A stretch of 8,432 bases of DNA, taken from the NCBI GenBank assembly GCA_964350605.1, contig CAYGKP010000103.1:1-8432 (forward strand), given 5' to 3'. Both the position numbers and the translations under genes were made by a program. Shown piece after piece: positions 1 through 5,520 of this stretch. The stretch comes from CAYGKP01 sp964350605 (GTDB lineage Bacteria > Bacteroidota > Bacteroidia > Cytophagales > JAAEPT01). The notes beneath the pieces are model-generated. The model had not been told where the DNA came from, did no database searches, and saw nothing but the letters and a program-made list of their open reading frames with translations. Position 1 is the stretch's first letter, and every line of letters starts with the position of its first letter.

Positions 1-679
1 CCGCCGCCGCGAGCCGGGTCGGGCCGAGAGCGAGCAGCAGTACGCGATGACCTCGCAAAACGAACTGGCCGTCTTGCTGGCCGAGGTGCTCGAACAGCTC
101 CAGCAGCAACAGATGCAAATGCAGCAACAACAGCAAGGCCAGGGGCAATCCTGCCCGAAACCGAAAAGCGGCGAAGGCCTGCCCGACATCTCGCAGATGC
201 AAAAGCAGATCGGCGATCGGATTCAGAAACTGAAGGGTGGACAGAAGACCGGCCGAGAACTGAGCGAGGAATTGGCCCGCCTGGCTGCCGAACAGGAACG
301 TTTGCGCCAAGCCCTGCGCGAGATGGAGCAGAAAGCCCGCCAGGAGAACAACCAGGAAATGGGCAACCAGCTTCGCGAGATCCAAGAGCAAATGGAGCAG
401 CAGGAACGCGATTTGGTCAACAAGCGCGTTGATCCGAAAACCATCGAACGCCAGAAGGACATCGAAACCCGCCTCTTGGAAAGCGAGAAGGCGATGCGCG
501 AACAGAAAGAAAGCCCCGAGCGTGAAAGCGAAACGGGTCAAAACACCGAGCACGCCTTGCCGCCCGCCATTGAAGAGTACCTGCGGGAGAAAGCCCGGCA
601 AATGGAATTGCTGGAACGCATTCCCCCGCAGCTGCGTCCCTATTACCAACAAAAAGTCTCCGAGTACCTCGCCCAGTAG
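1..679 (+). CDS. DUF4175-like protein, C-terminal part (5' truncated)
   Basis: The reading frame is open from the left edge (first full codon at base 2) to the TAG at 677-679, giving about 225 visible residues. The ATG at 47 is probably internal, because the residues before it (ending AESEQQYA) run smoothly into MTSQNELAVLLAEVLEQ, a stretch I recognise from the end of Bacteroidota DUF4175 proteins. That stretch is followed by a Gln/Met-rich tract and then a long Glu/Arg/Gln-rich segment with strong coiled-coil character. The tail contains PPQLRPYYQQKVSEYL. Family members are large proteins with N-terminal membrane segments and a long helical C-terminus; their molecular function is not established. 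The N-terminal part lies outside the window, so membrane location cannot be shown here. It is the first gene in a same-strand run with the ATP-binding protein and ybeY. Family assignment rests on remembered resemblance. Confidence 0.8.
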   Translation, partial: RRREPGRAESEQQYAMTSQNELAVLLAEVLEQLQQQQMQMQQQQQGQGQSCPKPKSGEGLPDISQMQKQIGDRIQKLKGGQKTGRELSEELARLAAEQERLRQALREMEQKARQENNQEMGNQLREIQEQMEQQERDLVNKRVDPKTIERQKDIETRLLESEKAMREQKESPERESETGQNTEHALPPAIEEYLREKARQMELLERIPPQLRPYYQQKVSEYLAQ

Positions 680-724
680 GGTGCATTGGAAGACCCGTAA
701 CGAATCCGTAGCTTGAGCCGCGCA

Positions 725-1132
725 ATGGTCATGCAAGAACTTCGCATCCACATCCCTTCGATGCCCGAAAACATTCGGATCGTCGAGAGCTTCATCGACA
801 ACGCCAAGGAGCGTTTCTCGATCTCCGACGATCAGTACGGGAACATCATGGTGGCCGTCACCGAATCGGTGACCAACGCCATCGTTCACGGGAACCGGGG
901 CGACAAAACTAAGCTGGTCAATCTGAGCTTGCTGATCGACGAGAACTCGTTGACCTTCCGCATCCAGGACGAAGGCAAGGGTTTCGACTACGACAACCTG
1001 CCGGACCCCACCGCCCCCGAGAACATCGACAAGCTGGGGGGCCGTGGCATCTTTTTGATGCGCCACCTCTGCGACGAGGTAAGTTTTTCCGAGGAAGGCC
1101 GCGTCGCCGAACTCGTCTTCCACATCAACTAA
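725..1132 (+). CDS. RsbW-like HATPase_c ATP-binding protein (anti-sigma/serine kinase type)
   Basis: This is a single-domain GHKL-fold protein of 135 residues. From the ATG at 725 the ATP-binding boxes are in order: N-box TESVTNAIVHGN (E47, N51), G1 box DEGKGFD (D82-D88) and G2 box GGRGIFLMRHL starting at G105. It resembles RsbW/SpoIIAB-type anti-sigma-factor serine kinases and the small ATP-binding proteins often seen beside ybeY in Bacteroidota. No sigma factor, STAS anti-anti-sigma factor or PP2C phosphatase is encoded in the window, so its partner and true role are unknown. The start is uncertain: an in-frame TTG at 713, ATG at 725 and ATG at 731 are all possible, and no clear Shine-Dalgarno decides between them. 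I chose 725 because it is an ATG with a weak GAG a few bases upstream; 731 is nearly as likely. The gene lies 45 bases after the DUF4175 gene and 9 bases before ybeY, which suggests co-transcription. Confidence 0.88.
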   Translation: MVMQELRIHIPSMPENIRIVESFIDNAKERFSISDDQYGNIMVAVTESVTNAIVHGNRGDKTKLVNLSLLIDENSLTFRIQDEGKGFDYDNLPDPTAPENIDKLGGRGIFLMRHLCDEVSFSEEGRVAELVFHIN

Positions 1133-1141
1133 CTGGGCCGC

Positions 1142-1570
1142 ATGGCGATCCGCTTTGCGACCGAGGGACTGACATTTGAAGTTCCGCGGGCGCGGCTTCA
1201 CGTTCGCTGGCTGATCCAGATCGCTGAGACCCGCGGCCAGCGCATCGCCGAGCTGACCTACATTTTCTGCTCCGATGAGTACCTGCTCTCGCTGAACCAG
1301 GAATATCTAGAGCACGACACCCTGACCGACATCCTGACCTTTCCCTACCAAGCGGAGGGGGAGCCCCTGCACAGCGACATTTTCATCAGCGTCGACCGCG
1401 TGATGGAAAACGCCCTGGAATTTCGCGAGCCTTTCGAACAAGAGCTTCGCCGGGTGATGGCCCACGGCCTGCTTCACCTGCTGGGCGAGGACGATCATGG
1501 GGCCGAGGCAGAAGCCTCGATGAGAGCAAGCGAGCAGGCCTGTTTATCTTTGTTCGAAGAAATGGCCTAG
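1142..1570 (+). CDS. ybeY: Endoribonuclease YbeY (rRNA maturation factor)
   Basis: This encodes 142 residues, close to the usual family length. YbeY is a zinc-dependent single-strand endoribonuclease that acts in 16S rRNA 3'-end maturation and ribosome quality control in the cytoplasm. The core signature is visible: TDILTFP (residues 62-68), HSDIFIS (77-83) and the metal motif HGLLHLLGEDDH (108-119). H108 and H112 match the first two ligands of the classical H-x3-H-x5-H motif. The third His (H119) is one residue later than in the E. coli arrangement, with D118 in the canonical position; Bacteroides-type YbeY proteins also differ there (GINDK or GYKDK). The ATG at 1142 gives a normal N-terminus and has no Shine-Dalgarno. 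The gene starts 9 bases after the ATP-binding protein gene and is followed by the parS-bearing gap before mnmG. Confidence 0.94.
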   Translation: MAIRFATEGLTFEVPRARLHVRWLIQIAETRGQRIAELTYIFCSDEYLLSLNQEYLEHDTLTDILTFPYQAEGEPLHSDIFISVDRVMENALEFREPFEQELRRVMAHGLLHLLGEDDHGAEAEASMRASEQACLSLFEEMA

Positions 1571-1584
1571 GGCTGTGGCGCGTG

Positions 1585-1600
1585 GGTTCCACGTGGAACA
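1585..1600. promoter_or_regulatory. parS: parS site 1 (ParB-binding centromere element)
   Basis: The sequence is GGTTCCACGTGGAACA. Its inner 14 bases (1586-1599, GTTCCACGTGGAAC) are a perfect palindrome. It differs at one base from the symmetric parS form TGTTCCACGTGGAACA known from Pseudomonas and fits the broad bacterial consensus TGTTNCACGTGAAACA with two differences. ParB binds such sites, spreads from them, and with ParA and SMC segregates the newly copied origin region. The site is non-coding and repeated 49 bases further on. Confidence 0.85.
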
Positions 1601-1633
1601 TTCCTGAGCCGGAAAGCCTTAGAAGAATCCCGG

Positions 1634-1649
1634 GGTTCCACGTGGAACC
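1634..1649. promoter_or_regulatory. parS: parS site 2 (ParB-binding centromere element)
   Basis: The sequence GGTTCCACGTGGAACC is a perfect 16-base palindrome sharing its 14-base core with the site at 1585-1600. It ends 12 bases before the mnmG start codon, so ParB bound here could also affect mnmG transcription or translation initiation; that is inference only. No third good match was found in the window. Confidence 0.85.
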
Positions 1650-1661
1650 TCAACCGATCCG

Positions 1662-3530
1662 ATGTCCCTGTTTCCTGAATACGATGTGATTGTGGTGGGC
1701 GGCGGCCACGCTGGCTGTGAAGCGGCGGCGGCAGCAGCCACCCTGGGTTCACGCACCTTGTTGGTGTCGATGAACCTGCAGACCATCGCCCAGATGTCCT
1801 GCAACCCCGCCGTGGGCGGTGTGGCGAAGGGCCAGATCGTCCGCGAGATCGACGCCCTGGGCGGGCGCATGGGCCTAATCACCGACAAGACGGCCATCCA
1901 GTTTCGGATGCTCAACCGCTCGAAGGGCCCCGCCATGTGGAGCCCGCGGGTCCAAAGCGACCGGGTGCGCTTCGCGGAAGCATGGCGGTTGGAGTTGGAA
2001 TCCATCCCCAACCTGGACCTGTGGATGGAAATGGCCTCGGGGCTTGTGGTCAAAGACGGGAAGGTTGCGGGTGTACGCACACAGCTCGGCATTGAGATTT
2101 TGGGGAAGACCGTAGTGCTGACCAACGGAACGTTCCTCAATGGCCTGATCCACATTGGCGAAAAGCAGTTCGGCGGGGGCCGCAGCGGCGAGCGTGCGGC
2201 CACGGGCATTACCGAACAACTGGTGGAACTCGGCTTCGAAGCAGGCCGCATGAAAACGGGCACGCCGCCCCGCGTGGATGGTCGCACGCTCGACTACACC
2301 AAGATGACCGAGCAGGAGGGCGACGCTGTCCCTTCCAAGTTCTCCTACCTCGACACCGAGCCCCTGGCCAAACAGCGCAGTTGCTGGATCAGCCACACGA
2401 ACGCAGAGGTTCACGACATTCTGCGCACAGGCTTCGAGAAGTCGCCCATGTTCACCGGGCGGATCAAGGGCCTGGGCCCCCGCTACTGCCCCTCGGTGGA
2501 GGACAAGATCAATCGCTTTGCCGAGAAGGACAGCCACCAAATCTTCGTCGAGCCCGAAGGCTGGGACACTGTCGAGGTCTACGTCAACGGCTTTTCCACC
2601 TCGCTACCCGAGGACGTGCAGTTCAACGCCCTGCGCAAAATCCCCGGTTTTGAAAACGCCAAGATGTTCCGCCCGGGCTATGCCATCGAGTACGACTACT
2701 TCCCGCCCACTCAACTGACCCACTCGTTGGAAACGAAACTGGTGCCGGGTCTCTTCTTCGCAGGACAAATCAACGGCACGACTGGCTATGAGGAAGCGGG
2801 CTGTCAGGGCTTGATCGCAGGGATCAACGCCCACCGCAAGGTGCAGGGATTGGAACCGTTCCTGTTACGCCGGGACGAAGCCTACATTGGCGTACTGATT
2901 GACGACCTAATTACGAAAGGGACCGAAGAGCCATACCGCATGTTCACCTCGCGGGCCGAGTACCGCATCCTGCTGCGTCAGGACAACGCCGACTTCCGCC
3001 TCACCGAAAAGGGGTTCGAAATCGGGTTGGCGACGCAGGCGCGCTACGACCGCATGGTCTTCAAGAAGGAACAGACCGCCCAGTTGGTGGAAGCCCTGAC
3101 TCAACTCAAACCCGAACCGAGCGAAATCAATGGGTTACTGGAGTCCTGGAACACCACACCAATCCGCGAGCGGGCCAGCATCGAGAACTTGCTGAAGCGG
3201 CCGCAGGTCGAACTTGCGGCCTTGGCCGACGGGCTGCCGTCGGTAAAAGAACTGCTCTCCGGCTACAACCAGGAAGTCATCGAACAAGCAGCCATCCAGA
3301 TCAAGTATGCCGATTACATCGAGCGGGAGCGGGCCCAAGCCGAACGCCTCGGCGAAATGGAGGACCTGGTGCTGCACGACAACTTCGACTACCACAAGCT
3401 TCAGGGGCTCTCCTACGAAGCCCGCGAGAAATTGAGCCACTTGCGCCCCCGCACCTTGGGCCAGGCCTCGCGCATTTCCGGGATCAATCCCTCAGACCTC
3501 TCGGTGCTGATGGTACATTTGGGCCGATGA
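1662..3530 (+). CDS. mnmG: tRNA uridine-5-carboxymethylaminomethyl modification enzyme MnmG (GidA)
   Basis: This is a full-length 622-residue MnmG, near the roughly 629 of E. coli. With MnmE it uses FAD, a methylene-folate carbon and glycine or ammonium to modify U34 of certain tRNAs, which supports accurate decoding. Visible hallmarks are the FAD-binding GGGHAG (13-18) after a beta strand, MSCNPAVGG with the conserved C47, the family signature GPRYCPSVEDK with C276 (equivalent to E. coli C277), and the second signature beginning AGQINGTTGYEEAG at A367. The C-terminal helical domain (about residues 540-622) contains YADYIERE and ends in SGINPSDLSVLMVHL, as expected. The ATG at 1662 precedes the normal MSLFPEYDVIVVGGG start; no Shine-Dalgarno is seen. 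The stop overlaps the next gene by 4 bases (ATGA), implying translational coupling. rsmG, a frequent neighbour of gidA, is not next to it here. Confidence 0.97.
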   Translation: MSLFPEYDVIVVGGGHAGCEAAAAAATLGSRTLLVSMNLQTIAQMSCNPAVGGVAKGQIVREIDALGGRMGLITDKTAIQFRMLNRSKGPAMWSPRVQSDRVRFAEAWRLELESIPNLDLWMEMASGLVVKDGKVAGVRTQLGIEILGKTVVLTNGTFLNGLIHIGEKQFGGGRSGERAATGITEQLVELGFEAGRMKTGTPPRVDGRTLDYTKMTEQEGDAVPSKFSYLDTEPLAKQRSCWISHTNAEVHDILRTGFEKSPMFTGRIKGLGPRYCPSVEDKINRFAEKDSHQIFVEPEGWDTVEVYVNGFSTSLPEDVQFNALRKIPGFENAKMFRPGYAIEYDYFPPTQLTHSLETKLVPGLFFAGQINGTTGYEEAGCQGLIAGINAHRKVQGLEPFLLRRDEAYIGVLIDDLITKGTEEPYRMFTSRAEYRILLRQDNADFRLTEKGFEIGLATQARYDRMVFKKEQTAQLVEALTQLKPEPSEINGLLESWNTTPIRERASIENLLKRPQVELAALADGLPSVKELLSGYNQEVIEQAAIQIKYADYIERERAQAERLGEMEDLVLHDNFDYHKLQGLSYEAREKLSHLRPRTLGQASRISGINPSDLSVLMVHLGR

Positions 3531-5113
3531 GTCGTCCGTTTCTGTTTGCCGCTGTTGCGTTACTGGCTTGGGGCTGCGCCAATGTGAAGCCCCCCACAGG
3601 CGGCGCACAGGACTTTGATCCCCCGGTACTCGATTCCGCGGCGACCATTCCCGCCTACGGCCAAACCAACTTTCGGGGCCAGAAGCTCGTCTTTCCGTTC
3701 AACGAGGACATCGCCGCCCAGCAAGCCGGTCAGAAGCTCATCTTCAATCCCGCGCTTGATCAACGGGTGAACGCAACGGTCTATCGCAACCAACTGGAAA
3801 TCCGCTTGACCGAACCCTTGAGCGACTCAACAACCTACACCCTTGAGTTCTGGTCGGTCGTGGAAGACCTAACGGAAAAGAATCCGGTCCCCATTCTTCA
3901 ATGGACTTTTAGCACCGGGCCACAGATCGATAGCCTATCGTTGCGGGGAAAGGTTGTTAGCAACGACACGAAAGAGCGCTTGGCCGGTGCATTAGTCGAG
4001 CTGTATCCCGTGGAATCGGCCAATCCCTTGGTTGTCCGCAACGAAGCCGCCCGGTTTCTGACCAAAACGGACGAGCGGGGAGGCTTCACGTTCGCCTTCC
4101 TACCCCCGGGAGAATTCTGGCTCTTCGCCTATCAAGACGAAAACGACTCGCGCCGCTGTGAGGAAAAGGAAGAGGTCGCGCTCTGGCCAGAACCTGTGGT
4201 AGTGGGCGAAACCGACAAACTCGAACTGGCCAGTTTCAAGGTGGCTTCCGATTCCCTTCGGTACCTCAGTGGGAAACAAGATGGTCAGGTCGTTCGCCTT
4301 TCGTTCTCGCGACCCATCGCGACGGTCAGTCCTGTTGATTCCCTCACCGCAACCTACTTCCCCTCGATCAGCGCGGAAGAACCAACCGAAGTAGTCCTCC
4401 ACCTCAGCAAGGACGAACCGAGCGAACGGATCATCACCCTAAGCATCACCGATGAATCTGGTCAGACTCTGGTACTGGAGGATACCGTTCGCCTACGCGA
4501 GGTGCCCACTCCAAAAGCACCAACAGCACAACTTGTTTCAAACTCCTTTGCACCCGGCGATTCGCTGACGTTGCGCTTTTCACAACCGATCGTTTCTTGG
4601 GATCCTGATAGCATCTGGATTCAGGTGGACAGCATTACAAGGATTGAACGCTTGGACACCGTGGGCCAGTGGTCATCCGATCGGATGACGTGGACCTTAC
4701 CCATACATGCGGCGTGGAAGAATGGTTTTGCGCTAGTCATTCGTGATACCTGCTTTCAGTCTGGCTTTGGTCAGTCGACCTCTTCCGACAGCCTTCTGGT
4801 AACACCTCGCGTTGGGGAAGACTTTGCCACAATTCAGGGTCGTGTGGAAACTACGCTTCCGGCCTATTGGATTGATTTGGTGGATGAGAAAGGAGAAACC
4901 GTCCGGACCTGTTATGGCTGCACCACGTTCCGATGGGCATACCTAAGCGGCGGAACCTTCCGGGTGCGTGTTCGCATTGATGAAAATTCGGATGGCCGCT
5001 ACGAAACTGGTTCGGTTCGGGACCGGTTGACACCAGAGCCCTCCTACTTTTTGCCCAAGGAACACTTTGTTCGAGCCAACTGGACATTGGCCGACCTGGT
5101 CTTGTCGTTCTAG
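3527..5113 (+). CDS. Ig-like (Big_5) domain lipoprotein
   Basis: The 528-residue product starts with a lipoprotein signal: short basic N-terminus, hydrophobic stretch (about residues 5-15) and a lipobox ending LLAWGC, making C17 the likely lipidated residue. The mature start CANVKPPTGGAQDFDPPVLDS is typical of a Bacteroidota Ig-like protein family. Residues about 30-130 look like a Big_5/SbsA-type Ig domain, closing with LQWTFSTG. Residues about 138-210 resemble a carboxypeptidase-regulatory-like or prealbumin beta domain (RGKVV near 140, then AYQDENDSRR). The C-terminus has a DENSDG calcium-loop-like motif (D485, N487, D489) and ends with VRANWTLADLVLSF, which also fits the family. The precise function is unknown; an envelope surface or periplasmic location is inferred from the lipobox. 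The ATG at 3527 overlaps the mnmG stop. No strong terminator follows; the candidate origin does. Confidence 0.85.
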   Translation: MSRPFLFAAVALLAWGCANVKPPTGGAQDFDPPVLDSAATIPAYGQTNFRGQKLVFPFNEDIAAQQAGQKLIFNPALDQRVNATVYRNQLEIRLTEPLSDSTTYTLEFWSVVEDLTEKNPVPILQWTFSTGPQIDSLSLRGKVVSNDTKERLAGALVELYPVESANPLVVRNEAARFLTKTDERGGFTFAFLPPGEFWLFAYQDENDSRRCEEKEEVALWPEPVVVGETDKLELASFKVASDSLRYLSGKQDGQVVRLSFSRPIATVSPVDSLTATYFPSISAEEPTEVVLHLSKDEPSERIITLSITDESGQTLVLEDTVRLREVPTPKAPTAQLVSNSFAPGDSLTLRFSQPIVSWDPDSIWIQVDSITRIERLDTVGQWSSDRMTWTLPIHAAWKNGFALVIRDTCFQSGFGQSTSSDSLLVTPRVGEDFATIQGRVETTLPAYWIDLVDEKGETVRTCYGCTTFRWAYLSGGTFRVRVRIDENSDGRYETGSVRDRLTPEPSYFLPKEHFVRANWTLADLVLSF

Positions 5114-5164
5114 AGAACAAAATGACACCCCTTTCGGATGCAGGGTCATCTGTGCTAACCACCC

Positions 5165-5173
5165 TGTGGAAAG
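5165..5173 (-). promoter_or_regulatory. DnaA-box-like site
   Basis: On the minus strand this reads CTTTCCACA, one mismatch (first base) from TTWTNCACA. The same 9-mer occurs on the plus strand at 5264-5272, so the pair forms an inverted repeat about 90 bases apart. Confidence 0.5.
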
Positions 5174-5263
5174 AAAAGGGATAACCCGTGGGGTCAGTGG
5201 ACAAACCCCGTTGATAAGGAACAACCCCAATCATCTCAAATGTCAACTGCCAATCATGCACCA

Positions 5264-5272
5264 CTTTCCACA
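5264..5272 (+). promoter_or_regulatory. DnaA-box-like site
   Basis: The site reads CTTTCCACA, one mismatch from TTWTNCACA. It is followed 13 bases downstream (start to start) by CTATCCACG at 5277-5285, a weaker two-mismatch copy in the same orientation. Confidence 0.55.
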
Positions 5273-5295
5273 GGGACTATCCACGTAAACCTGAA

Positions 5296-5304
5296 AGTGC
5301 ATAA
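5296..5304 (-). promoter_or_regulatory. DnaA-box-like site
   Basis: On the minus strand this reads TTATGCACT, matching TTWTNCACA in all but the last base. It lies just left of the small hairpin and the first AT-rich block. Confidence 0.5.
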
Positions 5305-5309
5305 GCTGT

Positions 5310-5325
5310 TGAAGACTTCTCTTCA
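5310..5325. repeat. Short inverted repeat (perfect 6-bp stem, CTTC loop)
   Basis: TGAAGA at 5310-5315 and TCTTCA at 5320-5325 are exact reverse complements separated by CTTC. A direct repeat CTGTT flanks the hairpin (5306-5310 and 5326-5330). It sits at the left border of the AT-rich block. There is no following T-run, so it does not look like a terminator. Its role is unknown and chance is possible. Confidence 0.4.
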
Positions 5326-5330
5326 CTGTT

Positions 5331-5390
5331 AATTCAATAGTATATAGTTGATTTTCAGGTAGTTAAAATCTAAAATGATAAGAAATAACT
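5331..5390. other. AT-rich block, candidate DNA unwinding element
   Basis: Forty-eight of these 60 bases are A or T. The block is bordered on the right by a DnaA-box-like site at 5391-5399 and on the left by one at 5296-5304, the arrangement expected around a duplex-unwinding element. It has no coding frame of note. Confidence 0.5.
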
Positions 5391-5399
5391 TGTGGGTAA
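5391..5399 (-). promoter_or_regulatory. DnaA-box-like site
   Basis: On the minus strand this reads TTACCCACA, one mismatch (fourth base) from TTWTNCACA. It directly abuts the 80% AT block to its left. A weaker copy, TTGCCCACA, lies 20 bases on at 5411-5419 in the same orientation. Confidence 0.5.
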
Positions 5400-5433
5400 C
5401 CGCTTCTTCGTGTGGGCAATCGATTGTCAAGCG

Positions 5434-5442
5434 TGTGCAGAA
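5434..5442 (-). promoter_or_regulatory. DnaA-box-like site
   Basis: On the minus strand this reads TTCTGCACA, one mismatch (third base) from TTWTNCACA. It lies between the two AT-rich blocks in the densest part of the cluster. Confidence 0.5.
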
Positions 5443-5455
5443 CAAACTTCTCCAC

Positions 5456-5464
5456 CTATCCACA
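5456..5464 (+). promoter_or_regulatory. DnaA-box-like site next to the second AT-rich block
   Basis: The site reads CTATCCACA, one mismatch from the strong box TTATCCACA. It overlaps by one base a weaker same-strand copy, TTCTCCACC (5448-5456), so two boxes sit in tandem. The AT-rich block begins within a few bases on its right. Confidence 0.6.
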
Positions 5465-5465
5465 A

Positions 5466-5515
5466 CCTTAATGAATAGTAATAGATCATAATTCTTATTC
5501 TATTACCATTATTAG
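5466..5515. other. Second AT-rich block, alternative unwinding element and TPR gene leader
   Basis: Within 5471-5510, 32 of 40 bases are A or T. The block starts just after the tandem DnaA-box-like sites and ends five bases before the GTG start of the TPR gene, so it may serve as both a melting region and that gene's leader. The plus strand at 5494-5514, read in threes, gives CTT, ATT, CTA, TTA, CCA, TTA, TTA, resembling the YTW pattern opposite DnaA-trios, but about 30 bases from the nearest box instead of adjacent. Confidence 0.45.
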
Positions 5516-5520
5516 ACACC

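Larger units (their letters stand above)
1571..1661. promoter_or_regulatory. ybeY-mnmG intergenic region carrying a parS pair
   Basis: This 91-base non-coding gap holds two copies of the same perfect 14-base palindrome with centres 49 bases apart. No Shine-Dalgarno or convincing promoter element for mnmG was found in it. The palindromes explain why short minus-strand reading frames here contain an FHVEP peptide: it is the translation of the parS site, not a protein signature. Confidence 0.75.
5114..5520. other. oriC: Candidate chromosomal replication origin (oriC)
   Basis: This is the only long non-coding stretch in the window (407 bases). It contains at least five 9-mers one mismatch from the DnaA box TTWTNCACA (5165-5173 minus, 5264-5272 plus, 5296-5304 minus, 5391-5399 minus, 5434-5442 minus) and a sixth at 5456-5464 plus. 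Two-mismatch sites lie at 5196-5204, 5277-5285, 5411-5419 and 5448-5456. Two blocks are 80% A+T (5331-5390 and 5471-5510) in otherwise GC-rich DNA, as expected for an unwinding element. It lies about 3.7 kb from two parS sites and near mnmG, and the + strand goes from C-rich on its left to G-rich on its right. No exact TTATCCACA is present, and dnaA is not in the window. Alternatives are an ordinary long promoter region or a decayed gene remnant; neither explains the box clustering as well. Confidence 0.75.

Noticed and set aside
100..160. Gln-codon run as a nucleotide repeat element
   Set aside because: It is a protein-level Gln/Met-rich tract with mixed CAG/CAA codons, expected in this family, not a DNA repeat.
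1386..1752. Minus-strand small frames containing FHVEP peptides
   Set aside because: The shared peptide is the translation of the parS palindrome; the frames are not genes.
1619..2540. Two overlapping minus-strand frames (222 and 221 codons)
   Set aside because: Both are antisense to the well-conserved N-terminal half of mnmG and resemble no family.
5122..5149. Imperfect hairpin (ATGACACCC / GGGTCAT, 7 bp with a bulge) after the lipoprotein gene
   Set aside because: It has no T-run and a 12-base loop, so I do not call it an intrinsic terminator.
5190..5209. GGGGT / ACCCC hairpin in the gap
   Set aside because: Only a 5-bp stem with a 10-base loop and no T-run; weak on its own.
5067..5288. 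Possible small protein spanning the lipoprotein end and the gap (73 codons, plus strand)
   Set aside because: It overlaps the real gene out of frame, and the part in the gap encodes low-quality sequence over DnaA-box-like sites.
5277..5292. CCACGT-containing sequence as a possible third parS
   Set aside because: It shares only the CACGT core and a few arm bases with parS; it fits a weak DnaA-box-like copy better.
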